In this document: piece after piece, positions 43,640 through 54,652 of the stretch
Layout: each line of letters begins with the position of its first letter
Numbering within the stretch: the stretch's first letter is position 1
NCBI GenBank assembly: GCA_012932865.1
Contig: SAXG01000024.1
Location: forward strand, 310,001-374,000
DNA length: 64,000 nucleotides
Reading direction: 5' to 3'
Origin: Amylostereum areolatum
Taxonomy: Eukaryota; Basidiomycota; Agaricomycetes; Russulales; Stereaceae
Made by a program: the position numbers and the translations under genes
Notes under the pieces: generated by a model
The model's input: the letters and a program-made list of their open reading frames with translations, nothing else
What the model was told of the DNA's origin: nothing
Databases searched by the model: none

Positions 43640-44133
43640 AGCAGCACCGATCGGCCCTACTTGCTAGAGCTTGCGGAGCTGGCTGCATTTGCGGTTCGGG
43701 ACTTGGGGATCGTCGGGGCACACGGCGTACTTGACTGAGCCGCGATGACACCCCGCTTCCTGTACCAGCACAGTGAGGGCTAGGAGTAATGCCCACAACT
43801 TGACTTTACTCACCTTGAAGTACGCGGGCGGACCTCACGCTGTCGCACATCCTCCTGCTCCTGTCTCAGAGCCTTGCTGATCTTCCTCCGCCCCTTCCCT
43901 TTGGTAAAATGGTAGTCCGCCTGGACACGACGAACATGATCTATATTTCTAAGAGCCAGCCGTAAGCATCGCGCAAAATGTCGAGGGAATCAGCACGCAC
44001 CAAAAGTAATAGGCCTGGGAGTGCATTATCACACCAAGTGCCTCTCGTCTTGAGCGATGACCTCAGAATCAGACTCATCCTCTGAATTAGATGAGAATGA
44101 GATCGACTCTAGGTCTGGGTCGCAGGAGGCCAT
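43640..44133 (-). CDS. Small spliced gene of unknown function
   Basis: From ATG 44133: MASCDPDLESISFSSNSEDE, an acidic Ser-rich start. A probable exon follows near 43825-43920 (ADYHFTKGKGRRKISKALRQ..EDVRQREVRPRTSR), basic and helical, then a GTGAGT donor and a last exon to about 43660. Exon joints are tentative. It lies in the same orientation and row as KDZ2 and the dioxygenase gene. I do not recognise it. Confidence 0.35.
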
Positions 44134-44460
44134 ATAAAAGTTGTTGAAGAGGTGTGACGTCGAAAAGCGTGTGGGTGTATGAGGGCGGTGGTGGCGGTAA
44201 GGAGCAAACAGTGGGAGCTTCAAGACGTGGCGCGACTTCTGCACCTTCGTGCGACACCTACGAGCGCGCCGAATTCAACACATTTATTATGGTCCCTCTG
44301 TCCACTGCATTCGCTCCCTTCAATGAATACACGAGAAATCTTGTTAAATATGCCCCTTTCCGTTGCAATAAGTTTTACAAGGTTACATTCACATTTAATT
44401 TTTTTTGAACTGGCAGGCTGCAGTGCGCGACGATGTTCCTATCTCATTACGAGAACTGTA
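44134..44460. other. Intergenic spacer
   Basis: AT-rich in 44280-44410 (TTTAATTTTTTTT). No supported gene. Likely promoter of the small gene and 3' end of the next gene. Confidence 0.4.
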
Positions 44461-45691
44461 CTATACATTGATGAGGTGCTCATCGTCCTGCGGACCTTGC
44501 AGGACAATGTAGTCTCTAACAACAGGGAGCTCGACGAGTCTACCCTGCTGTCGATACATAACGTACATGGTTAGTGCGGCGTCATAGCTCAGACACCCCG
44601 TCGCGTAGCCCCCATTACACAAATCCCTCATCGGTTCGACAGTTCCCCTTGAGATATGATCAGAAAATGCATATGAGACTGACAAGGGATGAACTCACCA
44701 CGAAGGATAGATTCCAGGGGCTACGCCCTTCCACAGGACATACCAAGGAAATCGCCCTCGACCGCGAAGGTTGACGTCGTCGTTCGGCTCGATTGCGGGG
44801 ATAAAGTTCTCATATTCTTTGTCTAGCAGTGTCCACGGCGTTGCACACTCATTTCGACGGGCTGGTCGATATCGCTGGCCAGGGACAAGATGTAGGAAAG
44901 GGAATGGGTCAACGTTGAGATTTTGGACTGCATCCCAATATTCAGGAGGCGGCGAGGGTGTGCGCAAAGGGACGGGAGAAGGAATGGGCAAGGGTACGGG
45001 TGAGGGTACGGGTGAGGGTACAGGCGAGGGTACAGGTGACGCCTGCGTTGGCGAGGATCCACGAGAGAGGCCGGGGTCAGGCTCTGAGCGGGCGTATGCT
45101 GTTGTAAATGACGAGGTTGATGAGGTTGCTGAGCTAGGGCTTGACGGGGGACTTGGTGACGCGCATGGTCCATGGATAAGGAAGCTTCGTCGACGCCCTG
45201 TATATGTTCTCTGCCGAGATGGACCTGGGGCAGAGGAGCTTGGTCCATGTAGGCCATGCTGAAAGACGTTGACGATGTCAGTAAACCTACAGTGATGAAG
45301 AAAAGCATGACGCACCATGGTCCGAGACGCTAGATATGTCCGATCGACCTCAAACGAAAAGTGGGTGGGCGTTGATGCCCTTGATGAACGCTGATCCATG
45401 AAGATCAACCCATTAGGCGTACACTCGTTAGATAGAAACAATGTGACGCACCATGGTCCCATCGACGGTCTCCTCCACCTCGAATGAAAGGTGAGAGATG
45501 CTTGATGTGTCGAGGCCACTGTGCCGTGGGGGGGACCCGTCCGAGTCGTCGTTGTCAGAGCTTGTCAGATCGATGACCAGATCCTCTCCTGGAAGATCTT
45601 GGTAGGTTGTTGTCGGCGACGTTTGCGCTGCTCGGCTGACATAACGGCGCGCGCGAAGATGACGGAGAGGCTGTGGTTGTGAGTATGACAT
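44461..45691 (-). CDS. Gene with SUMO-interaction-like motif and viroplasmin/RNase H1-N-like domain
   Basis: Starts MSYSQPQPLRHLRARR at 45691 and holds EDLVIDLTSSDNDDSD (about 45560), a V-I-D-L-T core followed by Ser/Asp residues. Two successive exons end in related SFEV...TMV segments (about 45470 and 45340), which looks like an exon duplication. A proline-rich tandem repeat (PVPSPVPSPVPS) covers 44970-45045. The C-terminal part RFPWYVLWKGVAPGIYPSW, an intron, then GGYATGCLSYDAALTMYV fits the fold of the caulimovirus viroplasmin/RNase H1 N-terminal domain, which binds RNA-DNA hybrids. Stop TAG at 44461-44463. Its nearness to the KDZ2 3' end suggests shared mobility. Confidence 0.55.
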
Positions 45692-45755
45692 GGGTGATGA
45701 GGATGTTGCTGGAGGGGTGAGGCCTTGAGGACTGAGATCAATTGTCCGACATCTA

Positions 45756-48700
45756 CATCACCCCCGACTCTGAGCAGACAAATCAAATTGGCAAGGGACA
45801 GAAATTACAGAATGTCATACTAGTGTTAATCCGTCTAAGAGCTCACCCGCGCGAACGAGCTCGTCATTCAGAGCCTTGTCATTGTGTGCATCGACCTCCT
45901 CCTCAGCATCATCAGTTACATTGGTCGTGTCCATACTGTCAACGGAGGGACGCGGTCCCGTGTATTCTGGCATCTTGTACAGCTTCTGCAATCGGGAGCG
46001 ATGTCGGTCATTGAGAATGCGGTGTTGCGAGGCCAAACATTGGAAATGCGCGGACATTTGGGGGTCAATGCCCTGAAGTTCGGATGCTTTAGTGATTAGC
46101 TCGCGATCCTCGTGGTCAATCCACGCCTGAAGCCAAGAAGCCTCGATATTACACCACACTAGCTCCTCCTTCGCGCGGAGGGTTTTGAAATACTTTGTCG
46201 CCATTTCACAGTTCTTCAGTATTGCCCAGTCCTTGCTGAGGACCTCCTGTCGTGACTCCTTGAGAAGGTCGAACTCACCCAGCCAGACCATGTCGCACAC
46301 TTGCTTGTAGTCGAGAAGTGGCCTAGGCGGAGACTGTTTGGGAGCAAGTTGATTGTATTGTTCCATCGATGCATGAACAGCCGCTGAACGCTTGGTGATT
46401 GCTGCGGCAATATGCTTTCGAAGTTTATACCCTAGCAACAAATGTAAGTTCAAAATACATAGAATCGAAATGGAGAGGCAGACCAGTCTCGGAGAGATTC
46501 GCTTTGGTCAGCTCCAGTAGGCGTTGCACTACAAGACCTTCGAGCTCCTCTACAGCACGAATAAATGTGCAACGGTGGATGTACTCCACTGTCTCGATGT
46601 ACTCGGGCGACATTTTTGTCCACTGTTCTGCAATGCCTAGCGCGCGCTCTGTACTGTCTGCAACACGTACGGCAATGTTGAGCTTCCGTGCGGCGGCGGC
46701 ACGCTCAGCTTGTGCAGCGCGCGTCTTCGGGGTACGTTTGGCGGAGGAGGTTGCACCTTGCGAGAAGGACGACTGGTCGTAGGTGACGACCTCAAAGGTG
46801 GACAGTAGTTGTTCGTGGACTATCCTAGATGTCCAAAGCTTAGCATGGCTCATAGTAGACCAGAATGCCAGCTCATGTCGCAGCATCAAGATCTTGCAGG
46901 CCTTGAACGTACTCAACCCATAGCATGTCGTGCTGAGGCTCGCTTTTTGAGCGACATGAGATAAGCAACCTCCTCCCCCTTCCAGTGTTCGAAATTGGCT
47001 GCCGAAAAGCCGGTGACCCTCGAGAATGCTTCCAGCTCGACGGTATACTCCTTGAGGAGCCTGACTGCCGAACAGTAATTGTTGTATACAAAGTTACCTA
47101 GAAGTACGGTTAGTAAGCCATGGCCAACTTGTGAAGTTGAGGAATTTACATACTGAGCTCGCCGTATTGATCCTCGTCTTGCTGCCGGAGATGAAGATCG
47201 ATGAATTGCTTCCAGTGGTAGTACGATGCGTGGCGGACGAGGGTGGCGACACGATTAGAGCTTGAGAACATACGCTTGCAGCCCTCAAAGTCTTCCATGC
47301 CAACGCCGGGCAGGAGCAGAGGGTGGTATTGTAGCTGGCAGAGTCGGTTATGTTGGTAGCCATGGAAGGCGTTGACGTGGACTTGGAGGTTCGTGGCCGC
47401 TGCACGTTCGCCGAGGGAGCTCCTATCCACAGTGCCGTTGGCTGAGCAGCCGATGTCGTACCCAATGGATTGATCTTGCCCCAAGTCGTCCATGATTTCG
47501 TTGAGGACAGTGAGGAAGTATTTGGCACTGGTGAGGGATGCTCAGTCCGTTAGCAGGAGAAGGCGAGAAGATTACTCACAGCTCTCCACTCTGGTACATC
47601 TCCACAGCATACTCGCACAGGCCATGTCGACAGATGCAGACAAAGAGATCTGTCTGTGCAAAGACCTCGGTTATGGACTTGCCTGTTGCCCCGGCGTTCG
47701 ACGTTGTCCAGTTATCGGTGCATGGAATCTTTGTTTTGCCTCTTCGAGTGGTGGTTCCATCCGCGGTGTCCGTTGAATTGCTGTGGACTTCGTTTGCAAA
47801 ACGGTCGACCTGGTCGCGCGCGAGGAAGTAGTCGCTGTCAAATGTTCGCTCCATGGTACTTCCTGTGCCTCGAAGTCGCTTTTGCGAGTTGTTGCCATCC
47901 ATGGCGTGCATTCGTGCAGGAACCAGCTTTGTTTCGTCCGGCTGCTACTTGAAGTCAGATGAACATGTTCAAAGCTATACTTATTGACTTACTTCAAACC
48001 CACAGCATGGGCAGCCGTACTTGATGTACCAGTGGCGGTCGCGTCCTAAGACGTCGTCTACTCTCTGTTTGAGGTCCTTGAGAATGCTGTGGTAGGTGTC
48101 GAAGGCGCCAGAAAGGTTGTCTTGGATAGTTGAGACGTAAGGTATCTAATGCATCGGAGGTTAGCGTGGTGTTCGTACGAGTCATAGAATGACGCACGGT
48201 GTGAAAGGCGCACAGTGTCTTCGCAAAGCCTTGGATCCCGACGCCTGGCTGGCGGTGACGAAGCTGGTGATAGAGCTCGAGGAGTGGAAGGCTGAATGCA
48301 CGTGACGGGAAGAACGGTGTTCCACCTACGACACCGTGTCGAACGACGGCGACGGCAACGGATTCACCTGGCTCCTGAGAGATGATGCGCGAGGCAGCAC
48401 CTATGCAAACAAATGAGCATGCACAAATGGGAGAAGAGAGAGACGTACTTTCAAGGCCAATGACATATATTGAAAAAGACGAGCTTGCCTCATCAGCACA
48501 AGCATCGCCGGGCGCACCATAACGCCAGGTCAAGAACACGTTGAGGAGCTGAGGCGCGAGGGCTATCCACTCCGCATCTGTAGCGCAACGGTTGGCGAGA
48601 CGATGGTTCCGAGGCATTCTATTGCGGCGAGGTTCTCTCCCCAATAGCCTACACAGTGTGAGGGGAAAAATAGAACGACAATGTACTAAACGCACCGGAG

Positions 48701-49149
48701 AATCGCCTCCACCCTAGTTTCGTTCAACCGCCCATCCTCTCCTGATGCACCACGAGTGTCGATGCCATCGATATCTTCGGCTTCATCTTCCCAGTCGCTG
48801 TCATTGTCATCCTCCGGGTGGGGTCCACTGAACGCAGAGAAGTCTGGTTGATCGTATATGAAGTCATCTGGATTAGCACCAGACTCAATTGCCGACTCAA
48901 CAAAGATAGTCGTGCGATGGGTTGAAATAAGAGCTAAATAAGAGTGAGCAGGAAAGAGATACACGGGATGTTTGACGTACCAGCCAGCTCCAGTCTACCC
49001 TGCTCATCCGCTACTCGCTTCTCCTCCGCCATTGCTGTCTGGGTGAGCATCACACTCTTTGCGACCGATCGAGAGGCGAAAGATGCCGCCGAGGGGAGCG
49101 TGCTGGCCTTGAGCTTCCTTGAGAGCGCGCTCGACTTGTTTTTTGCCAT
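45756..49149 (-). CDS. KDZ-type transposase KDZ2, apparently readable
   Basis: A multi-exon DNA transposase gene. From ATG 49149: MAKNKSSALSRKLKAS, then IYDQPDFSAFSGPHPEDDND (48850), NRCATDAEWIALAPQLLNVF..WRYG (48590) and VAVAVVRHGVVGG..FFPSRAFSLPLLELYHQL. The CxC metal motif GCPCCGFE lies near 48000-48018, HAMDGNNSQKR (catalytic-type Asp) near 47905, CICRHGLCEYAVEMYQSGEL near 47600, SIGYDIGCSANG near 47455, FHWKQFID-type YYHWKQFIDLHLRQQ near 47205 and NFVYNNYCSAVRLLKEY near 47090. A helical C-terminal half runs to about 45815. Introns are 45-65 bp with GT-AG ends. I found no in-frame stop in the exons. The 3' end is uncertain. Confidence 0.8.
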
Positions 49150-49612
49150 GGTAAGTGAGCAGGAGGGTGGCTATTGCAGGTAAGGGGGGGAGACACGGGA
49201 GACACGTCTGTTGACCGGTCACGTGCGCTGAGGCATTCAGCTCACTGTCAATTGGCCTCGGGCCACTGCCCACTATACATGCATTAGATAACAATAAAGA
49301 GGGCATGATACCAATGTACTCACCGAAGCGATTCTGTCAGTGTAATATAGTATATGTGCGGTGAAGGGGGAGGTGGGGGGGGAGGGCGCGTCGTCGCTGT
49401 GCCCAACGACGACGATGACAGGTACAATGGCAACAACGACAGGTACGACGACCCAGGCGGGCCATCAGAGATAGCGAAGAAGCGCTAAGGAACCGGGAAA
49501 AAAGACCCGGATAATGTGGCCGATCTGATCTGATCTGGCATGATTGCGTCATTTCTTCGACTTGGGGCTTTTTTTCTCCAAGTCGAACTCATCACGTGGC
49601 TGTCAAGCCTGC
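49150..49612. other. Region 5' of KDZ2
   Basis: No gene. It holds a C/G-rich run (49370-49390), GATCTGATCTGATCTGGC tandem (about 49523), and an inverted CGACTTGGGG/CTCCAAGTCG hairpin with a T-run (49558-49587). Likely KDZ2 promoter. Ends in CCTGC, the target copy of element E. Confidence 0.4.
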
Positions 49613-50081
49613 TGTTACAACTCGATCAAGGTATTCCATTTCCTATTGCCTTATTAGGAAGGACATCGCTAAATGACGGATTACGACTGTGCCCCAGCTC
49701 GTAACCCTCTCAACGACGCAGCCACGACTGTGCCCCAGTCGCGTCCCCGTAGATACCTGCTACGACCGTTACCAAATGTACATATATTTACTCGATCTCC
49801 TTTCTTATAAAAGGAGACTCAACAAACGAGCTATTCCCCAGCTCGTTCTCTTTGTAAATACAGGACTGTTCTAAATAAGAACCTCCTCTTAAGAATACTG
49901 AAGAGAACCTAAAGCAAATAAAGTCGAAAGCTCACCTAAGTCTTCCGTGAAGACTTACTGCTTCGCTTACCGACCTTAGCCTTCGCATAACCGAGACGTC
50001 TGGATCACCTGATCCCACTTCTCACACGCAAGAGTACTGTAGCCTGAGCCGCTTGTCACCTGATAAGGACCGTCCTTAACA
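49613..50081 (+). repeat. 5' LTR of E
   Basis: TGTTACAACTCGATC to GTCCTTAACA. TATA box TTATAAAAGG at 49805-49814; AATAAA signals near 49915. The pol frame starts four bases after its end, with no primer site left. Confidence 0.92.
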
Positions 50082-50085
50082 GATC

Positions 50086-52170
50086 ATGCCTGACGAAAAC
50101 AAACCATTCCGTATAGAAAGTGATGCCTCCGATTTCGTGTATGGAGCTATTCTATCACAACCAGATGAGATCGGAAGATGGCACCCGGTCGCGTACCTGT
50201 CCAAATCACTGTCACCCGTGGAACAGAATTACGAGATATACGACAAAGAACTTTTAGGAGTAGTAAAAGCCTTAGAACACTGGCGACACTATCTAGAAGG
50301 AGCGAACTACAAAATCGAAATCTGGACAGATCATAAAAATCTAGAATATTTTACAACAGCCCAGAAACTCAATCGACGGCAAGCACGATGGAGCTTGTAT
50401 CTGTCCCACTTTGACTACACCCTGGTACACAAACCGGGAAGTACAAATAAAGTGGACGGACTTTCTAGAAGATCAGATCATAAGGAAGACATTCCAGACA
50501 ACGACGAACGAATCCTACTCCATCCTTTGATATTCAAGGCTAGAGCCACCGGAAGGGGAACAGTCGAAGCAATCGGAGATAAAGAACTTCTCAAAGAACT
50601 AAGGAACTTCTCACACCTAGATGATGAAGTCTGGACAGTGCTAGATACAATCAAAAGATCGGGACCACGTACCCTTGCAAAAGGAATCGAAGATTGGAAC
50701 TTTGAGAATGATTTGATCATCAGAAAAGGAAAGATCTACGTACCACAGAATCTCGAACTTCGACGCATGATCCTAAAATCGCATCATGATCTCCAGACGA
50801 TTGGACATCCAGGCGAAATGAAAACTCTAGAACTGGTACAAAGAAACTTTTGGTGGCCAAAGATGATTTCCTTCGTAAAAGGCTATGTTCAAGGATGCCC
50901 CGTATGCCAGTCAACGAAGAATGTCACGCATCCGGCAAAACATCCATTACAACCTACGGAAATACCAGAACGACCATGGGAAACGATCACATCAGATTTC
51001 ATCACAGATCTTCCGATCTCCAATGGATTTGATTTGATCAACGTAGTCGTCGACAGGTTCACCAAAACCGCAGTATTCACACCGTGCCTTAAGACAATCA
51101 ATGCAGAAGAAACAGCTGATCTTCTGATCGACAACGTATACAGACAATTCGGACTGTGGAAAAGAATGATATCAGACAGAGGTCCTCAATTCATATCCAA
51201 AGTATTCCAATCCATTTGCGAAAGCCTTGGAATTGTCTCGTCGCTCAGTACAGCGTACCATCCCCAAACAGATGGCGAAACAGAAAGAGTGAATCAAGAA
51301 TTAGAACAATATCTTCGAGCATTCTGCAACGGAGATCAAACGAATTGGGCAAAACTTTTACCAAAAGCAGAATTCGCACACAATATACGGCAACATTCAG
51401 CTACGAAAACTTCCCCATTTGAACTCCTACATGGATACCAACCAGTTTTCAACCCAACAATACCAACCGATCCGCGAATACCGACAGCCAAAGAAAGGAT
51501 AAAGAACTTTAAGGATGCATGGGACAACACAGAAGCAAGTCTGGAAATAGCTGCTAAATTGATGAAAATGCAGCATGATCAAACGTTCACACTAAGAGAT
51601 CAACTCAAACAGGGCGACCAAGTATGGCTAGACGGAAAAAATCTTAACACGGTATACCCAAAAACCAAGCTAGCACCAAAACGGTTCGGCCCGTTCAAAA
51701 TTGAAAAGGTTATAGGACCAGTAACCTATCGCTTGGAACTACCAATAAAATGGAAAATACACCCAGTCTTTCACGCGGCACTGTTAATTCCGTTCAAAGA
51801 GACAGAGCAATATGGCAAAGCTTATGAAAAACCGCCTCCAGAACTAGTAAACAACGAAGAACTCTATGAACTAGAAACAATAATAGCCTCAAAACTAGAC
51901 AAGCGGTATTCCGAACCATTACACTACTTCGTAAAATGGAAAGGCTACCCAGACTCCGGTAACACATGGGAACCTGCATCTAATCTCGAAGGATCAAAGA
52001 CTGCGATTGCAGAGTTCCACCGGAATAACCCTAAAGCACCGAGGTCGCTACCACAGCCAATCAAGGATACCAACACAGAATCTACTGATTCCGACGAGAT
52101 TGCCGTAACACAGCAAGAGCAAAGGCCAGCACGACGAAAGAAACGCAAGATGAAAGTAAAACACTGGTGA
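50086..52170 (+). CDS. pol: E Pol remainder: RNase H, integrase, chromodomain
   Basis: An uninterrupted frame of 694 codons from ATG 50086 (MPDENKPFRIESDASDFVYG), which begins at the RNase H domain. Motifs: YDKELLGVVKALEHWRHYLE; TDHKNLEYF; HHCC finger (HPGEMKTLELVQRNFWWP...CPVCQ) near 50800-50915; integrase D (TSDFITDLP), D (SDRGPQF), E (GETERVNQ); chromodomain-like LHYFVKWKGYPDSGNTWEP near 51915-51975. The tail is basic (RRKKRKMKV). RT is missing, so the ATG is the RNase H linker Met placed next to the LTR by deletion. It might still be translated from the LTR promoter. Confidence 0.9.
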   Translation: MPDENKPFRIESDASDFVYGAILSQPDEIGRWHPVAYLSKSLSPVEQNYEIYDKELLGVVKALEHWRHYLEGANYKIEIWTDHKNLEYFTTAQKLNRRQARWSLYLSHFDYTLVHKPGSTNKVDGLSRRSDHKEDIPDNDERILLHPLIFKARATGRGTVEAIGDKELLKELRNFSHLDDEVWTVLDTIKRSGPRTLAKGIEDWNFENDLIIRKGKIYVPQNLELRRMILKSHHDLQTIGHPGEMKTLELVQRNFWWPKMISFVKGYVQGCPVCQSTKNVTHPAKHPLQPTEIPERPWETITSDFITDLPISNGFDLINVVVDRFTKTAVFTPCLKTINAEETADLLIDNVYRQFGLWKRMISDRGPQFISKVFQSICESLGIVSSLSTAYHPQTDGETERVNQELEQYLRAFCNGDQTNWAKLLPKAEFAHNIRQHSATKTSPFELLHGYQPVFNPTIPTDPRIPTAKERIKNFKDAWDNTEASLEIAAKLMKMQHDQTFTLRDQLKQGDQVWLDGKNLNTVYPKTKLAPKRFGPFKIEKVIGPVTYRLELPIKWKIHPVFHAALLIPFKETEQYGKAYEKPPPELVNNEELYELETIIASKLDKRYSEPLHYFVKWKGYPDSGNTWEPASNLEGSKTAIAEFHRNNPKAPRSLPQPIKDTNTESTDSDEIAVTQQEQRPARRKKRKMKVKHW

Positions 52171-52611
52171 GACTCAACACCATTCAGGCAAATGCACTGC
52201 CAATGAAGAGGGGATAAAAACCCTATGGCTCCAACAAGACAGATCACTAATGTCCACCACCCCAAACGCAGCCAACACTTCCTCTACCAATCCAATTGTC
52301 ACACCCAGCAATGGAACAATCGACCGCCTCCACCTCGTCTGCAATAGGATACACCACACTCAACAGGAACGCGCTCTCTGCGGAGACTGCTTTATCGCTT
52401 GATCGGCAGCAATCCTCGCAATCAAGCAAGTACCTCCTCCATCTAGGTCAGGACCAGACGGAAGATCAAGGGGTAAGCCGCTTAGAATCACACAGAAGAA
52501 CCCTAACTGAAGCACCCGGATTCCTCACAGGTGCTAATGTGATCCCCATCGCCCGGAGCAACGGAAGTCCCACCACCTGATTCCCCGATACTAGAAAGCT
52601 AGATAGCCCGC
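52171..52611 (+). other. E post-pol spacer with short frames
   Basis: Two overlapping frames look partly coding (ATG 52252 MSTTPNAANTSSTNPIV; another reads SSAIGYTTLNRNALSAETAL). A TATA-like GGGGATAAAAACC is at 52208-52220. No family recognised. Confidence 0.35.
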
Positions 52612-52947
52612 ATGATAGCCGGAGTAGCGCTTGAACAGGCCAGGGAACGGATCGACGACCTCAGGAGGGAGTCGGCCGACGTCCAGAACATCTTGGAGAA
52701 TCACATCAAGATGCTCAACGGAGAACTCCTCCAGCTAGACTCGAGGTACCTGACGCTCTCGACCGAGATGGAGGAACGAGAGGTCAAACTTCTTCGACGA
52801 TTCCGGAAGCTAGCGCAGCGGCTATACTCAACGTCGCAGAACTCCGAAAATTCCTCACTGAAGTCGGACACAGAGTCAACTGGCTCAATTGGGAAAGACA
52901 CACCTTCCGTGCCGCCTACGAAGGAGAAATCCTCCGAAGGCGAATGA
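52612..52947 (+). CDS. E post-pol ORF 1, coiled-coil protein
   Basis: 112-codon ORF MIAGVALEQARERIDDLRRE with heptad-like leucines (LEN HIKML NGELLQLDSRYL). Towards its end another frame becomes more protein-like (about 52820-53038: LRKFLTEVGHRVNWLNWERH, IDLIFYGYHISPGY). A frameshift is therefore likely near 52820. Function unknown; a Gag-like or structural role is possible. Confidence 0.45.
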   Translation: MIAGVALEQARERIDDLRRESADVQNILENHIKMLNGELLQLDSRYLTLSTEMEEREVKLLRRFRKLAQRLYSTSQNSENSSLKSDTESTGSIGKDTPSVPPTKEKSSEGE

Positions 52948-53007
52948 AAACTACCGGAGTTCCCCATATGTCGCCACGCGACGGCCCTGACATCGACCTC
53001 ATCTTCT

Positions 53008-54246
53008 ATGGATATCACATCTCCCCGGGCTATACTATATGACCCGATCCCATCACATCCACCCTCGCCAGACCCCCGTCTCTTCCTAATGCCCCTCCGT
53101 GACCCGTCACCGCTTCTACACCGCCAGGGTCCCTACCCATCCCCGGACTCACCCAGACTAACCCCATCCAGCCTCCCGTCGCTGGAAACAGCGTACCCGG
53201 AAAGCACACCGGACAGCCCCTGGTTTCCCCAGAGCCCAGACAACCGACCGGAAGACCCCCAACGGAAAGTTTGCGACAGGTACCTAGGACATCTTCTTTG
53301 CTGCCAGCAGTGCCTAGACCACCAACTCCATTCCCAGTTTCTACTGACGACACTCCCATGCCATGGCACGGGGGTCCCCCTGCCTATCCCTCATTCTTAC
53401 ACTTGCACCCCGACCACGTTTGAGATCCCATCACCCAAGATCCCCGAATCACCCCACAGCGACGTAAACATGATTCTGTTGACCCCGACGGAAGACCGCT
53501 CAAGCGGACCAGAGACGCCGGCTTCCCCGATGAATCGGGTGATGGAGAACTTCAGAGAACTCCAGAAGATAGTCGATCAAATGATGGAGAACCGCACTCG
53601 CCGGAACCAAGAGCACGACTCAACGGACGAGTCGGACAGTTAGGCGGATGAATCGGACAGTTCGGCGGACGAGTCGGACAGTTCGGCGGACGAGTCGGAC
53701 AGTTCGATGGACAACAAAGCGGAAGAAACAGCCGAGAATCCCTCGGACCAATGGAACAACGACCCGACCACGTGGACGCAGAAGGAGTGGAACGCAATTC
53801 CCGTGAAGCCACGGAAACACTGCTGGAAATGTGGCGAGCGAGGCCATCTCCGCCGAGATTGCCCCCGTCGCAAGAACGGTCCCCCTCACTTCCCCCAATC
53901 ACGATCCTGCTACCCTCTCCGATCACAGACTCCTCTTCATCACCCACGCCCGAGCCGTCCGGATATCAGTTACGGTCCAGGAACACTGATGTCCCACCCC
54001 CACCTCCAACGTACTGACGCTACCACCCACGCCCACAGACAGCTTCTGGGATTCCTCACGTGACGTGAGAGCCTGACGCACGAAGCCGCCCAACATGCCA
54101 CCGAACAGTGGTTGTACTGGGAAGACACGGTACTCCGCACTCAGCAGGAACCCCCTTCGCGCTTCAACCACTCTTGGCGCGTCGATGATCTCTTCTGGAA
54201 AGAAGAAGATTGGGACCTGCAGGAAGCAGAAGAATCGAAAGATCAC
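53008..54246 (+). pseudogene. E post-pol ORF 2, CCHC zinc-knuckle protein
   Basis: One frame (same phase as ORF 1) with TAG at 53641 and TGA at 54061. The Pro/Ser-rich N-terminus is followed by three 21-bp repeats coding ADESDSS (53641-53706), WNNDPTTWTQKEWNAIPV, and the knuckle CWKCGERGHLRRDC (53821-53862). After the TGA the frame stays protein-like (ATEQWLYWEDTVLRTQQEP, FWKEEDWDLQEAEE) and ends at a good splice donor (TGG|GTAAGC, about 54244). A CCHC protein downstream of pol is unusual. It could be displaced Gag or an acquired gene. Confidence 0.5.
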
Positions 54247-54309
54247 TGGCCGGAGCCTTGGTAAGCACACAGACAAACATTTATCCATCATACACACTCG
54301 GACTTTCTC

Positions 54310-54506
54310 TTTCTCCCCATCATCATGTCTTAACATTCATCGTTACGATACTTCTCGGACTAATCATGGACTGCGCCCTCATTTGCACGCATATTTTCCT
54401 TGGACTTCTCTACCGTACAGATTCCTATCGCTATGAGGAAGGCGAAGTGCTTGGTATTCTCCCTGCGACGCGCTGGAAGTGTCGCTTACTTACGACTAGT
54501 GTCTGA
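54310..54506 (+). CDS. E post-pol ORF 3, hydrophobic peptide
   Basis: Open frame with a membrane-spanning-like stretch (LTFIVTILLGLIMDCALICT) followed by LYRTDSYRYEEGEVLGILP and a stop at 54504-54506. The start is uncertain; it may be the second exon after the donor at about 54244. No family recognised. Confidence 0.4.
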
Positions 54507-54652
54507 TTATATACGAATTCTCGCCTACGATTGATGGCAATGATTACATCACTGCCCCTCCGTATCGCGAGGATAAAAGGGAAAGCCACAAGGACAACGA
54601 CATCCTCAGACATCGTCTAAAAAACCAACTTGCACCACCCAAACCAACCAAT

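Noticed and set aside
25984..49149. KDZ1 and KDZ2 as two halves of one gene
   Set aside because: Both contain the CxC motif, the MDG block and the YDIGC block, so they are separate genes.
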